Shown: in pieces, positions 11,430 through 24,219 of the stretch
Layout: each line of letters starts with the position of its first letter
How positions within the stretch are numbered: the stretch's first letter is position 1
Assembly: GCF_029962835.1 (NCBI RefSeq)
Contig: NC_080583.1
Span: 3,993,501-4,057,500, forward strand
Length of the DNA stretch: 64,000 nt
Direction: 5' to 3'
Origin: Magnolia sinica
Lineage: Eukaryota > Streptophyta > Magnoliopsida > Magnoliales > Magnoliaceae
Translations under genes and position numbers: made by a program
Notes under the pieces: generated by a model
What the model saw: only the letters and a program-made list of their open reading frames with translations
Database searches by the model: none
What the model was told of the DNA's origin: nothing

Positions 11430-12088
11430 TAGTGCTGAAAGTCAGGCGGGTTGGGTCGGGTTGGTGCTTAACCCTAGCCCAACCCAAGGTTCTTGTACCT
11501 CAACCCTAACCCAACCCAACCTCGGGTTGGGAATTCTCAACCCAAGCCCAACCCAAGCAGGTTCGGTTGAGTTGGTCGGGTGACTACATGCTAATATTTT
11601 AATGATTGCATTAGTTTATTATATTTTAATACACATTTTTTTATATATTTATGTTTTATTAATTATATATGTAGTTATTTATCATAAAGAACTTCATTTA
11701 TTCTAAACAAACAAGCAAAAATATAGGACAACTACTCATTTAAAAGTCGTGTTGTGTAACACACAATCTATTTGGGAGAGAGAAATCTGGTATTTCTTAT
11801 TAGCTTGAGTCATCGGAAATGATGTGGACCAATGAGACCCAACAACACCGGAATTTCCTATGTCTTCAACACATACAATCCACAACTCAATTATAATTCA
11901 TAAGTAACTTATATATTGATCAGGTTCAGGTTAGGTCAGGCAACCCAAGACCTTAGCCCGAGCTCGACCCAAGTTTTATCGGGTTGGTGTTTATATAGCC
12001 CAAGCCTGAGATCGGACTCGACACATCCTGCCCAAGCCCAATCCAATATCAGGTGAGTTGGGTTCAACCCACCCAACTTTCAGCCCTA
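11430..12088 (+). mobile_element. hAT-type MITE, 659 bp, perfect 8-bp target duplication
   Basis: Termini TAGTGCTGAAAG and CTTTCAGCCCTA form 12-bp inverted repeats with one mismatch. The element is flanked by the perfect 8-bp duplication GTCAATAC (11422-11429 and 12089-12096), diagnostic of the hAT superfamily. Subterminal DNA is packed with GGGTTGGGTCGGGTTGG-type repeats and their complement (CCCAACCCAA), expected for hAT transposase-binding regions. It has no coding capacity. Confidence 0.9.
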
Positions 12089-12096
12089 GTCAATAC

Positions 12097-12592
12097 ACGT
12101 TTGTTTTCTCTTTCATCTTGAGGCTAGACATGTGCAATTCAAACATTTCTATATTAAGCTTAACGTACAAATTGATGTGTGGTCCACCATAATATTGGAC
12201 TAAAACATCTAATCTATCCATCGATTGCACATCCAATTTTTCTCCTTGGAGCTCTAAAACTAGTCTGATCTTAGACTTAGGTGGGCTACACAATAGGGAA
12301 TGGTTAAGACAAGGACGCCCACCATTAAAAACTTTCTAGGTTGTTTGGGGGACAATTGTTTTTTTAATGTTCCATCTAATCGATTAGGAGGTGCATCTGA
12401 TTCGGGTCATTCCAAAACTCAGATGGGCCGGGGAGAACATGAGGTGGCGCATGTTATGGATGGATCAGATGTCACAAAAACATACAATGGGGCCCACATG
12501 TCGATATGTAGGTAAGGTTGAACATAGAAACGTTTGTATTGGATCCCCTTCATTGCATTTTCCCATTTGGACAAGCTATTTTTCAGATGTTG
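12097..12592. other. intergenic, MULE-like GGGCCCAC sequence
   Basis: Contains ATGGATGGATCAGATGTCAC and CAATGGGGCCCACATG (about 12457-12500), related to similar stretches at 31960-32010 in opposite orientation. No gene is recognised. Confidence 0.4.
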
Positions 12593-12870
12593 TTACTGAT
12601 TAGGGCTATACACGAGCCAAGCTAGCTCGAAAATCTCGCTCGGCTCTGCTCGATCTAACTCGACTTGACTTAGCTCGAACGATGACTTGAGGCGAGCTAA
12701 GCTTCAAATGACCCAGCTCATTTTGAAAACAACTCAAGTTCGATCATAGTGGATCTTGACTCGACTCGACTCAAACTTAGCTCGGCTTAAAGCTCGAGCT
12801 TGAGCTTAGCTCGACTCGAATATATATTATATTATATATAATACATTATATTTAAAATTAAAAAAATTTA

Positions 12871-12915
<45 letters not shown>

Positions 12916-13296
12916 ATTGAATATTTGATTTGGGAGTTGGGTCAGGTGGCTAGGCTAAGTCAGGTGACGATTGGGTCGAGTTGTTGGGTCAAGTCGGGTG
13001 CGAGTTGTGTTGGGTTGGGAGCAGACTTGACTCGAGGTAAGCTCACTTCGACTCACAAAGTAATAAACAAAAAGCATAGCAAGCTACTACAAAGCAGCTC
13101 CCAAAGTGAGGTTCCTAGCGAGGGGGAGATCTAGAGCGAAAAACTAGGGCATCTTGGTGTTCCTCATGCCCATGAGGGGGAGATCTCCCTCCTAGTGAAG
13201 GAAAGTTAGGGCTCCGTTGCGCATATCCATCCATCCTAAAAAAAATCTAGCGCGATTTGAACAACTGATTAGAAGACCCCTAATGCAAAGGGCAGA

Positions 13297-14785
13297 GTGG
13301 CTCGCCCATCTACGTCGGATTTTAACTTGTTCATCGATAACATTTCCTTCGACACCACCTCGGTAGATTTATGGGGCATCTTCAACAAATACAGAAGGAT
13401 CCTAGATGTCTACATCCCCTCTTGCCCTGGCTCCCTGAAACCATGGGGATATGCTTTCGTCCGGTACCTATATGAGCGGGATGCGAGAGCTACAATAGGG
13501 CTGATGAATGAGAGATGAGTCGATGGTAGAATAATCATAGTCAGTTGGGCCAAGCGGAGAAAGAAGCCACCAGAGGAGTTTTCGCTAAAATCGAATCGAA
13601 CAGGGGAGTCATCGTAGCAACCTTTGGACCATTGTGCTGACCCTGAGGGAAATACGGGCCGATCGTTTGCGAAGGTTCTAAAAGTTCAGCGAACCAGAAG
13701 AAGGGGCGTTTAGTATGATGATAACGATTGCACCACAGTGGCGGATCAGAACGCGGTGGAAAAGAAGCTCCAAGACCTCCAACTAGGGTTGGTAGCTAAG
13801 GTAAAAAATCCATCCTCCTCCATTTTGAGCTTAATAGATGTTATTAGGGACTCCTCATTTGTTGTTGTAGCTATTGATGTTTCAAGGATATCCAAGAGGA
13901 GCTTCTTGATGATATTTAAAAGAAAAGAGGATTATGCATTGTTCTAGGAGGATGTGACCCTCCATGAGAAAATGGGTCTGGAGTCTATCTCCCCTTGGTC
14001 CATTAATGTGGTAGCAGAGGAAGAGGGAAACTCGATCAAACTGTTTGGGATTCCATCCCACGCCTAGCTAGAGTCAATCATTCTAAATCTGGGAAAATAT
14101 TTTGGGCGTGTTCTACAGGTGGATGCCAACGCTAGACTTGGGTTATTCCAAGTTTTTGCTTGTATCAAAGTAAGGCTTCATCTAGGGATGGAGCTGAACA
14201 GAGTCCTCAACCTGAAAGTGTTGGATAAAGAGTTCCCGATATATATGTTGTTGGAACACAAGGAGATATTAGGGGGTCAGGCTACGAGTCAGGTATCTCA
14301 GCAACTAGTAACCAGCCAGTACTAAAGAATGGGTACTGACGAATTTCCAAAGGCCTCATGAGCAACAAACAGTGAGGAGACCAGAAGGAGAGAATGTGGA
14401 ACAGGGGCTAGTTATCAAGGAATACGGGCAGTCAATGCCGGAAATCACGCAGCAAGTGGCAAATAAAGTTGCCCAACTGGAGATTTCTAATGCTCGAGAA
14501 AATGTCCCACTCCAAGAGCGAGGTAGACCAGTTGATAGCCAGCTCAAGCTGTTAACTTGCCCCAAATCGAAGATGAGATCAGACCGCTCAGCCACGCAAA
14601 TGCAAATGCCATTGCAAGTATCAGGCATTTTCCTACGTTATGCAAGAAGGAACACTATGTATGGGAAGTCGAGATCAGCGGGGAATTCCCTTATAAAAAT
14701 TGTGCATATGACCTCTGATAAGAATGGTTTTGATAGTGACAGCTCCCAGGATGAACGAAAGAATTGGTCACTTCGCCCACCATAA
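13297..14785 (+). pseudogene. LINE ORF1: RRM RNA-binding domain plus DUF4283-like region
   Basis: The frame from 13297 gives an RNA-recognition motif: RNP2-like LFIDNIS near residue 11, the SVDLWGIFNKY helix, then RNP1-like PWGYAFVRY near residue 49. A stop (TGA, 13516-13518) ends this frame, and VDGRIIIVSWAKRRKK continues directly behind it as the fourth strand. From 13738 a second open part (SRISKRSFLMIFKRKEDYALF, then SIKLFGIPSHA, LGKYFGRVLQVD) resembles the DUF4283-like domain of plant L1 ORF1 proteins, with an in-frame stop at about 13945. A further open stretch at 14372-14785 is low-complexity tail. ORF1 proteins coat element RNA and act as nucleic-acid chaperones. The reading is broken in at least three places. 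Confidence 0.7.
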
Positions 14786-15258
14786 CAATGCAAGAGGCTA
14801 GAAAGGATCTTGACAATATGTTCCACACAGGGAAGGTTTCTGCCAGAGCCGTCTATTCTCGTGAGGAGGGACTTCTCAACAATCGCCCCAACGTAGATTA
14901 ACGGCAGGTCTCCATCCAATCTCGCTGAGAATTAGAATTATCTGTTGATTTATCCTCGTTCTTTGCTGCGGAGGCTATGGGAGGCAACCAGGAAGGAGTG
15001 TCAAATATAGAGGCAATGGTGGCTCCCGAGGTCTCTATTGCTGAACAATTAGATAGGGATTTGCTCTCAGAAATCTCTGGTGCTAGAGGAACCCAGCACC
15101 AATCAGATCCAAATACTAGATTAGCGACTAATCTGTCTCTAAGCAAGTTAAGGGAAGGCAATTTCTTACCAAGGAAGGCGACAAAGGATCAAGGAGAAAA
15201 AAGCTGATAAGTCGATCATGGGTGTTATATACAAGAGTTGATTGGGAATCAAGGCTAC

Positions 15259-17447
15259 TGTTCACTCCCCAAGTATAGGGTTGTGATGTAGTAATAAACT
15301 CGGTAAGACCGAGGTCGAATCCACAGGGACTGATACCTGTACGTTATCTGAAACCAAGTAGAACTAGAACCAGACTAAGATGTGATCTAAATCAAATAGA
15401 ATTTAAGAAATAATTATGGAATAATTATCTAAAACTTTAAGGAATTCAGAGGAAGGAAACTAGGGATTCAGAGGATCCACTTGTAGGGATCAGGGAGATC
15501 TTATGCCTGCATCAAGGATTATGGAATTCAAACTGAACTTACTTGATCTGGTTTTCAAGAGATGAAAGGTATATGAATTAGAATGGATTCCATCATCAAA
15601 CCATGCCCAGGAGACAGAGCAAACAACAGAATTAAACTAATTACCAACCAATCATCAATGCATAAAAGTTAGGAAGGATACCGCCATTCGACCATGCCCA
15701 TGGAACAATGATGAACAACAGGGCTTCCTGACTTCATAACATAAAAAAAAGGAAAAAAGGAAATATTTAAAGCTATTGTAGACCCGTTGTAATTTCAGTC
15801 ACAACAGACCATTAAAGACTAAAGACATTCCTTCCATATTCCTAAAAACCAAATTCAGTCCATGAATTTACATTAAAAGCATAGAATAGAATCTCCCATC
15901 TCGCTACAGGCTTCACCTCTTAGCCCTAGCTAAGAGGTTTAGCCACACATGAATGGGCTAAACAAAACAAATAGAAATAAAAATAAAAGGGAACAGAAGA
16001 GCACAAGAAGGAAAGAAGAAAGATCCAGCCTCACATGCCAGCAACTCTCCAGCCACGTCTTCACGTTTCTTCCTTTCTTCAAAGCCAACCCAGACGTCCA
16101 GCCCAAGAGCAACTCCACGTTCAGCAGCCAACGTCCAGCAGCCAATGTGCCAGTAGCCAACGTCTTCAGCGCTCCCTTTCTCTCCATTTTTTCTCTAAAA
16201 CTTGTTCCTCCTCCCCGCCGTGGATGCTGATTCCCTTTTTAATAAGGCTTTCTGACGGTGAATCGTCCGCAAGTTTGTTTACGCAAGGCCTCCTGCTGCG
16301 CCTTTGTTTACGCAGGGCTATAGACGATGCACTCCACCCTTCTTCTTCTTTGCTTTCCTTCCAAAAGGACAACGTCCTCTGGGAGATTTTTGGCAGTCCT
16401 TCATGATGAACGGCTCAGATCAGCCGTCCGATCGCCCCCACGAGCGCACAACTCGCCGTGAAAATCGGACGGCATCCGATCGCGAAACAGAGTGCATTAC
16501 GCACTTGCGCTGGCTGATGGTGGGGCCCACATAGCTTTCGTTTTGGGAAATCCACGCCGTCTACTGGTTTCCCCTCGAAATTTCAGTCAGGAAGGTACAT
16601 TTTTGGAGTGAAATCAATGGGGTACATAAGATCTTCTACTCCGCCATCCATCCTGCGATTAACGGCTGTGATCATGAAGACACGTGTATAGTGGCCAAAA
16701 AGACATCTAGGCGTTGGTCTTGGCCATCTTATAAGGCATGTGAACGGGTCGAATCATCGAGATTAAGAGCGAGTGGGGCCCACAGAGATCGTCCGTCGAA
16801 TCAGCGTCGGACGCTGTTTCTTTTAAACAAACGGACTTCAGGTCAGTCCGTGGTTGGACCGGACTCTCCGTCCGGTGCACTTCTCGTGCACATGTAGTGT
16901 GTACTTTCTCTCACAAAAATGGGTCCCACCTTGATACATGTAATAAATCCGCTCCGTCCATTTGGTTCTTCTCATAATTTAAGGCGTTGAGACCAAATTT
17001 TAGGCATATCCAGATCTCAGGTGGGCCCAAAATCAATGGTTTATGGGCTGATCTGAGCGTTGGGCCACTTTCATAGGTACTGAACAGATGAAATTTGACG
17101 TGTACGGTTAATTTATGGTCCTCAAGCCACGTATGGAGTTTCGAACTGATCAGATGGTGGGAACCCTATGATCTTGCATTCTGGACACTTTTCAGGCCAC
17201 TTGAGCTTCAATTCCTCGATTTTCTTGGATCCCTGGCGTGCAAATCTGTCGATCTTGGTCTCCTAGGGTCCGTCGCTTGCCTTGGTGACTTTAGACTATT
17301 AAATCCATGCTTTTAGTACCCTTTTCCAGTCCAAGCTCGTGAATACGCCCTGCATCACAAACATGATTAAATCAGGCCGTTAAACAATACTATGTTTGAA
17401 AATCCAGGCAATAACAGGGTCTGATATTCAATATTTGACCCTCAACA
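15259..17447 (-). repeat. Athila 3' LTR (2189 bp)
   Basis: In plus reading it runs TGTTCACTCC...CCTCAACA; in element sense it begins TGTTGAGGGTCAAATATTG. It is nearly identical to 24975-27164. A TATA-like CCTTATTAAAAAGGG on the minus strand (about 16232-16246) could be the LTR promoter. Open frames at 15939-16406 recur in the other LTR only because the LTRs are copies of one another. Confidence 0.95.
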
Positions 17448-18812
17448 CAACCCCCAACCAGCATCTTGCTAGTCCCGAGCAAGGTATGCGAAAAATAAAT
17501 TGAGAATTACAGGACAATTTCTATAAACTCAAGAGATTTATGAAAAACAATTCAGATACTCGAATTCTAAGATTCATGAATGTTGGCATTACTTTTCTCC
17601 TGGAATCAAGCTCACGGTACTTCATAATCAAGCTCAGATATTAATCCATTAATTTGAACGATTCTAAATATTGAATTCCATGGCTGTATAGTCTAATCTC
17701 GACTTGTCAACATTAAGATTCACCTCGATATTTAAGGATATCATTGGTAACAAATAAGAGAATTCACGATAACCCAACTTGGCTTACACATTATCTTTTT
17801 ATTCTTTTAATTTTTGATTTTTTCATTAGAAGTAACGCCAAGAAGAGGGATCAGATCCTCACCTATAGGGAGCAAACCTAAGGTAAAGACTGTACACCCA
17901 ACTTTTTCACATATCATTCATGGGGAATCGAATCCTCACCTATAGGGAGCAAACCTATGGTAAAGACTGTTCGCCCAATCCATTCAATTTCTCAAGTTGG
18001 TTCCTTTCATGTTTAGTGATTACCAAGTTAATCCTTTAATATCGAACTAAAACCTTAATATGCAAGCGAGATGTGTCCTGTGAATTCATGACTCAATTAA
18101 TGTTTACAAATTCTAATAATGGATTACTAATTCAAACTTAGCTGTGAAATTTAACAGATAACTGAATCCAAGAGTCATGAAGTACTAACATCACGCATCT
18201 TGAAATTCTAAGTGCCCGAGATGGCCTGTCAAAATCACTTCGACTTCATCAGAAATCCTGAAAAATTAAAAATTTTCACAACTTTTGATCAAGACCAAGA
18301 AAACATTGATTAGGAAATCTAATCTCCCACCCCCAACCAAAAATCTACGTTGTCCTCAATGTAAAAGAAATAGACATGCAATGCACATGAGACAACAAAA
18401 AAATAGGAGTGATGGAAAGATAGTACCTGGACGAAAGAATCAAGAGGCTTTCCAAGGATATCTACGTAAGAGCGGGTTAGCACAAGAGAGAAACCAACAA
18501 AAATAAAATAAAAATAACAAAAATGAAATCCTACCTACACCACTTTCGTAGGTGCTCTCGATTGCATTTAGCGTATGCAACAAGCCTTTAAACCCCTAGG
18601 TTACCCCTAGTGGACGAGTTGTAGTCTCGTGAGGGTTTGCAGTAATGTTACCCACAAACATTGAACTAACTAATGATAAAAACAAAATGAAGTGATGAAT
18701 TGGGTTGCCTCCCAGGAGCGCTAAGTTTACCGTCTTCAGCCAGACAAATAAAACAACAACACTAGTCCTATGAAAGCGATAAACCTACCTATACCTCCAT
18801 CAGACTAGGAGA
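17448..18812 (-). other. Athila region between integrase and 3' LTR (env-like position), PPT at 17448
   Basis: In Athila elements this interval carries an env-like gene or remnants; here no long open frame is visible on either strand. The polypurine tract in element sense (CTGGTTGGGGGTTG) abuts the 3' LTR. The box GGGTTGCCTCCCAGGAGCGC (18704-18723) is a conserved post-pol sequence of this lineage. A ~70-bp direct repeat (CCTCACCTATAGGGAGCAAA) occurs at about 17857 and 17934. Confidence 0.65.
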
Positions 18813-19990
18813 TCAATCCTGGTAAACAGGATCAGTCAGAGGCATGGACATGTCCTCTGAATCAAATTTCTCGACAAATGGTTTCAATCGATATCCATTG
18901 ACTTTAAACTCCTTGCCATTGTCGTGATCTCTTATCTCAACGGCCCCATGCGAAAAATCAGTAACAATAATGTAAGGGCCGGTCCAACGAGATCGAAGCT
19001 TACCCAGAAAGAGATGTAATCGAGAATTGTATAAAAGGACCTTCTGACCAGGCGTGAATGATTTTCGCAAAATGTGTTGGTCATGAAATGCTTTCATCTT
19101 GTCCTTGTAAATTCTCGAATTATCGTACGCATCATTCTGGATTTCCTCCAGTTCATTCAATTGAAGTTTGCGTAGCGAGCCGGCGTTGTCCAGATTGAAA
19201 TTAAGATTTTTGATCGCCCAGTACGCTTTATGTTCCAGCTCCACAGGCAAGTGACAAGCTTTCCCATAGATAAGTCTAAAGGGAGACATTCCAATAGGGG
19301 TTTTAAAGGCAGTGCGGTATGCCCATAAGGCATCGGTCAATCGGATTGACCAATCCTTACCGTCAGGGTTAACCGTTTTCTCCAAAATGTGTTTAATTTT
19401 CCTATTAGAAATCTCAGCTTGCCCACTTGTCTGTGGGTGATACGGGGTGCTCACCTTATAAGAGATACCGTATTTCTTCTTTAAGCTCTCGAATGGTCTA
19501 TTACAAAAGTGTGAGCCCCCATCACTAATGATGGCTTAAGGCATTCCGAATCGAGAAAGGATGTTTTCTTTTAGGAATTTAATGACCGTGCGATGGTCAT
19601 TAGTTCGACACGGAATCGCTTCAACCCATTTAGTGACATAATCCATGGCGAGCAAAATATACAGATTTCCAAACGATTGGGGGAATGGTCTCATGAAATC
19701 GATGCCCCAGCAATCAAATGCTTCAATGATAAGGATGGGATTCAAAGGCATCATATTTCGACGGGACAATGCTCCCAATTTCTGACAACGCTCACAAGCT
19801 TTACAAAACTCATGAGTGTCCCTAAACATAGTGGGCCAGTAAAAGCCACACTGCAGAATCTTGGCCGTGGTCTTTTTAGCAGAAAAGTGACCACCACAGG
19901 CCTGTGAGTGACAGAAGGAGATGACGCTCTGATGCTCATCGTCTGGTACACATCTCCTTAAAATTTGGTCTGGGCAATATTTAATAAATA
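18813..19990 (-). pseudogene. Athila integrase (zinc finger, DDE core, C-terminal domain), broken
   Basis: In element sense the HHCC zinc-binding part ends KACERCQKLG. The catalytic core follows: first Asp in CWGIDFMRPFP, second Asp in [16 protein letters not shown] and Glu in [16 protein letters not shown], the D,D-35-E signature. The C-terminal part includes [18 protein letters not shown]. Integrase inserts the element cDNA into the genome. An in-frame TAA (about 19534-19536) lies between the first and second catalytic Asp. A frameshift near 19985 separates the zinc-finger part from the RNase H end. From the TAA to 18813 the frame is open, with a 213-residue stretch from 19454. Confidence 0.85.
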
Positions 19991-19997
19991 AGGATCA

Positions 19998-21376
19998 TCT
20001 CAGAAAAAGTTGCGCACCTCGGTGAAAAATTTCTTCTTATCTTGCGCAGTCCACTGTGTCGGTATGGCACCTGTAGTAAGATAATTACCAATATCAGCAA
20101 ACCAAGGTGAATGGGAGACTCTGAACAGTTGTTCATCAGGGAACATGTCATTGATATGGGTCGCCTCAAGGGAATCAGAGGTATTAAGGCGAGAAAGGTG
20201 ATCGGCCACTACGTTCTCTACTCCCTTTTTATCTTTAATTTCTAAATCAAATTCTTGGAGTAGAAGGATCCATCGTATCAAATGGGGCTTAGAATCATTC
20301 TTAGAAAGAAGATACTTAAGTGCCGCATGATCTGTGTAGATAATGATCTTGGATCCGATCAAGTAGGACCTAAATTTGTCCAAGGCGAACACTACAGCTA
20401 AGAGTTCCTTTTCCGTAGTCGAGTAGTTTACCTGGGCAGAATTTAAAGTTCTACTTGCGTAATGAATGACGTAGGGCCTCTTATCTTTTCTCTGGCCTAG
20501 GACCGCTCCAAGAGCATAATCAGAAGCGTCGCACATAAGCTCAAAAGGAAGGCTCCAGTCGGGTGGCTGCATGATAGGTGCAGTGGTTAACGTGCCCTTA
20601 AGCTTGGTGAAAGCTTCCTGGCATTGCTCAGTCCACTCGTACGGAGCATCCTTTTGAAGAAGATTACATAAAGGACGAGAGAGGAGACTAAAGTCCTTTA
20701 TGAATCGCCTGTAAAATCCTACGTGTCCTAAGAAGGATCGCACGTCTCTGATGTTCTTGGGTGGAGGTAGGTTAGAGATAAGATCGATTTTTGCCTTATC
20801 TACCTCGATTCCTTTGGATGAGATGATATGCCCAAGGACAATTCCCTTCTGAACCATGAAATGACACTTCTCCCAATTAAGTACCAAGTTCTTTTCTTCA
20901 CATCTTTTCAACACACATTTAAGACTTTCCAAGCATTTGCTGAAAGATGGACTATAAACAGAGAAGTCGTCCATGAAGACCTCTAGATATTGCCCTACCA
21001 TGTCAGAAAAAATACTAAGCATACATCGCTGAAAAGTGGCAGGGGCATTACATATTCCGAATGGCATTATTCGATAGGCAAAGGTGCCGTAGGGACATGT
21101 AAATGTGGTCTTTTCCTGGTCTTCAGGGGCTATCTCTATCTGATTGTAGCTCAAATACCCGTCAAGGAAACTGTAATAAGAATGGCCAGCTAACCTTTTC
21201 AGGATCTGATCAATGAATGGTAAAGGAAAGTGGTCTTTCCTCGTGACGGTATTCAATTTCCTGTAGTCAATGCACATTCTCCAACCAGTAGTGACTCTAG
21301 TTGGCACGAGTTCATTATTAGCATTGGCTACGATGGTGATTCCGGACTTCTTAGGGACCACTTGAGTTAGACTCAC
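19998..21376 (-). pseudogene. Athila reverse transcriptase and RNase H
   Basis: The 458-residue open stretch begins just inside the RT N-terminus ([15 protein letters not shown]), has [12 protein letters not shown] (domain A), [10 protein letters not shown], the catalytic FMDD box in [28 protein letters not shown], the connection region [15 protein letters not shown], and Ty3/gypsy RNase H ([41 protein letters not shown]). RT makes element cDNA; RNase H degrades the RNA strand. The first residue read is a GTG in the track, not a true start: the frame is cut off from the protease by a 1-base deletion near 21385-21390. A TGA (19998-20000) ends it where related elements continue into integrase. 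Confidence 0.9.
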
Positions 21377-21389
21377 CCATTGACATCAG

Positions 21390-22404
21390 ATATAGGGTAT
21401 ATAATACCCACGTCCAATAGTTTGAGAACCTCGGCTTTAACCACTTCCTTCATATTTGGATTTAGTCTACGTTGTGGTTGCCGAGCGATTTTTGCATTAT
21501 CCTCAAGATATATGCGGTGAGTACAAATCGAGGGATCGATTCCCTTGAGGTCCGCTATCGTCCATCATAGGGCTCCTTTATGCTCAATGAGAGTAGATAT
21601 GAGCATACTCTCCTGTTCTTTCTCTAGGTGGGCAGAGATTACCACCGGGTATGTCTCATCTTGACCTAAATAGGCATATTTCAAATCAGAGGGCAAAGGT
21701 TTTAGGTCAAGCTTCGGCGACTTGAGGTTAGACGGTAGAGGTACTACATCGGTTTGTGGCAATTCTTCAAATTGTGGCCTCCACCAGTTAACTTCAAGTA
21801 CCGGTGCAGTATCAAGCAAGGCGCACGTCTCCCTAATCATGTCATCATCAAAATCATGGGAGTGGGCCAAGCACGTCTCTAGATGATCAGAGGATAAGGT
21901 AAACAGTGTCCTATCTTCTATGAAAGTGTCAATCATGTTAATGTCGTGAAAATCGTCATCATCCTCTGAGTTGTTGCCGTTATTGAAAAAAATGTTTGAC
22001 TCCAATGTCAAATTTCCAAAAGACATAGTCATGATACCATTCCTGCAATTGATAATTGCATTTGACGTGGCAAGGAATGGGTGACCAAGAATGACGGGAA
22101 TCTGAGTGCTCATGTTATTGATGGGTTCGGTGTCTAGGATGATAAAATCTACAGGGTAGTAAAATCTATCGACCTGGACTAACACATCTTCAATTATCCC
22201 TCTTGGTACACGAATAGAGCGATCAGCAAGTTGTAGTGTGGTTAGGGTGGGTTTTAATTCACCCAAACCTGACTATTTGTATACTGAGTAGGGAATCAGA
22301 TTGACGCTCGCTCCTAAGTCAAGAAGTGCGTGATCAATTCGATGGTTCCCGATTACACATGATATGGTTGGGCTACCGGGATCCTTGAATTTCTGCGGCA
22401 CGTC
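21390..22404 (-). pseudogene. Athila aspartic protease region and pro-RT linker
   Basis: The active site DLGASVNLIPYSVYK is encoded at about 22275-22320 on the minus strand (retroviral-type D-(S/L)-G box). It is followed at once by an in-frame TAG near 22270-22272. Downstream the frame reads PRGIIEDVLVQVDRFYYPVD and the flap/second-lobe motif PVILGHPFLATSNAIINC, then an acidic linker. A TGA at about 21562-21567 interrupts the linker, and the frameshift near 21385-21390 lies at its end. The protease normally cuts the Gag-Pol polyprotein. With stops before and after the active-site loop it cannot be made as one protein. Confidence 0.85.
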
Positions 22405-24219
22405 TTACTTCAGGATGGCACTCACCTTCTCAGTCAAGAAGATTTTCTTTTGAATAATTTTCCGTCTTTTGATCGTGCATAAGTCTTTCAGAAATTTGGC
22501 ATATGAAGGAATCTGTTTCACGACATCAAGTAGAGGAATGTTGACTTTTACTTGTTTCAACACCTCTAGGATATCCTGAGAGTTAGAAAGAGGTTTTGGT
22601 GAAACCAACCGTTGGGGGAACGGAGCAACTGGCTTCTCTAGAAGTTCCGGTTCTACTTTTTGTGGGGCATCACTGGATCCATCATTGTTGTCCTCTTCTG
22701 GTTCTTGAGGCTTTTCAGGCCTAACCGGAAGAGTTTTATCAATGATCTTCCCACTCCTAAGAGTGGTGATGGATTTAGCATGCCCCATCTGATTTGAAGA
22801 GCTGGGATCATTAATCTCATACTGCGGTTTAGGATTGGGGAGAGGTTGTGCAGGAAGCATCCCATTTTCTATAACTGTCATACGAGAATCTATCTTTTGC
22901 ATAAAATCTGTAATTCCCCATATTGCCTGAGCCAGCTCTTGTATGAGATTTTGAACCGGTTCCTCTTGAGGTTTCACTTGATTTGGATTTTGATTGAAGA
23001 AACATGGAGGAGTAGCCGTCTGTCCATTCCTCCAACTAAAGTTTGGATGATTTTTCCAGCCAAGGTTGTATGTATTGGAGTTAGGTCCAGTAAAAGGTCT
23101 TTGATAATTATTTACGGCATTGGCTTGTTCATTCAACACTCCTCGAAAGGCAGGTATTGTAGGACAGTTTTCAGTTGTATGAATGTTGCAATCACATATG
23201 CCGCAAACAGTTTCATTAACCTTTTCATTCTTTCCTTCCATGGCCTTAACTTTCCTTATGAGCGTAGTCACTTTACACTTGAGATCATCCTCTTCTTTCA
23301 AGAGATATAATCCACCTTTCTCTTTTAATTGAGTCGGCCTAGACGTGATGTTCGACTTTGGGTAATAGTCCCAAGATTGTGTTTTTTCAGCCAAACTGTC
23401 GAGGTAGTCCCATACCTCGTCGACATCTTTATTAATGAACTCTCCATTACACATTGTCTCGACCATTTGGCGCATGGAAGATGTCAGTCCATCATAGAAA
23501 AAATTTGTAATGCGCCACGTTTCAAATCCGTGTTGTGGGCATGAACTGACCAAATCTTTGAACCTTTCCCAACATTGGAAGAATGTTTCCTCTTCCTTTT
23601 GGGCAAAGTTCATGATTGCTTTTCTGAGGGTAATCATTTTATGATCTGGGAAGAATTTTTTTATAAATTCCCTCTGCATGTCGTTCCATGTGCCAATGGA
23701 TGTAGAACGCAGTGAATGTAACCACGTCTTAGCTTTCTCTTTTAAGGAAAAAGGAAAGAGTTTCAGCCTAATTGTATCCTCAGATACATTAGGAAAACAT
23801 AATGTAGCTATAATCTCATCGAACTCTTTCAAATGTAAATATGGACTCTCTGATTCAAGTTCATGGAATTTGGGAAGGAGTTGGATAACTCCTGGCTTGA
23901 TGTCCATTTGTCCTGTTTTTTCAGGGAAAATCATGCATGAGGGCATACTCACTCCTACCGATTGTAGATAATCTTGTAAAGTACGAGGCGGGGGTGCCTG
24001 TTGCACCTCATTCTCATCTTGGGTATCCTCCACCCTAGGTAGAAGTAGAGGAGGTTGGTCTTCAGCCATAACTTCACTTAACTCAGGGGATTTCGAGTGG
24101 TGTCTAGTCCTGCGATGGATAGTCAACCCCTCAACCAATCCTCCTTCAGTCAAGAGACGTCGAGTGTTGTCACGGGCCCACTTGGGCATGAAACACTCGC
24201 AGCCCTCAATTAAATTCAA
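22405..24219 (-). CDS. Athila Gag protein, open frame of 604 residues
   Basis: The frame contains the plant gypsy Gag capsid core (retrotrans_gag): LFPFSLKEKAKTWLHSL, GTWNDMQREFIKKFFP, ETFFQCWERFKDLVSSCP, FYDGLTSSMRQMVE, about residues 150-265. A CCHC zinc knuckle CGICDCNIHTTENC (about residues 343-356) follows for RNA binding. Gag forms the cytoplasmic virus-like particle that packages element RNA. The ATG at 24219 opens MNLIEGCECFMPKWARDNTR, a usual Athila N-terminus. The frame ends at TAA 22405-22407; in related elements Gag and protease are in one frame, so this stop may be a nonsense mutation. It is the longest intact open frame in the window. Confidence 0.9.
   Translation of the reverse strand: MNLIEGCECFMPKWARDNTRRLLTEGGLVEGLTIHRRTRHHSKSPELSEVMAEDQPPLLLPRVEDTQDENEVQQAPPPRTLQDYLQSVGVSMPSCMIFPEKTGQMDIKPGVIQLLPKFHELESESPYLHLKEFDEIIATLCFPNVSEDTIRLKLFPFSLKEKAKTWLHSLRSTSIGTWNDMQREFIKKFFPDHKMITLRKAIMNFAQKEEETFFQCWERFKDLVSSCPQHGFETWRITNFFYDGLTSSMRQMVETMCNGEFINKDVDEVWDYLDSLAEKTQSWDYYPKSNITSRPTQLKEKGGLYLLKEEDDLKCKVTTLIRKVKAMEGKNEKVNETVCGICDCNIHTTENCPTIPAFRGVLNEQANAVNNYQRPFTGPNSNTYNLGWKNHPNFSWRNGQTATPPCFFNQNPNQVKPQEEPVQNLIQELAQAIWGITDFMQKIDSRMTVIENGMLPAQPLPNPKPQYEINDPSSSNQMGHAKSITTLRSGKIIDKTLPVRPEKPQEPEEDNNDGSSDAPQKVEPELLEKPVAPFPQRLVSPKPLSNSQDILEVLKQVKVNIPLLDVVKQIPSYAKFLKDLCTIKRRKIIQKKIFLTEKVSAILK

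Noticed and set aside
15939..16406. Overlapping open frames repeated at 25656-26099
   Set aside because: They recur only because both lie in the two LTRs of one element; frames on both strands overlap and differ by ordinary LTR substitutions.
17448..18812. Athila env-like gene
   Set aside because: Correct position, but no open frame or membrane-protein-like stretch is visible; short frames such as 18285-18506 are basic, low-complexity and unsupported.
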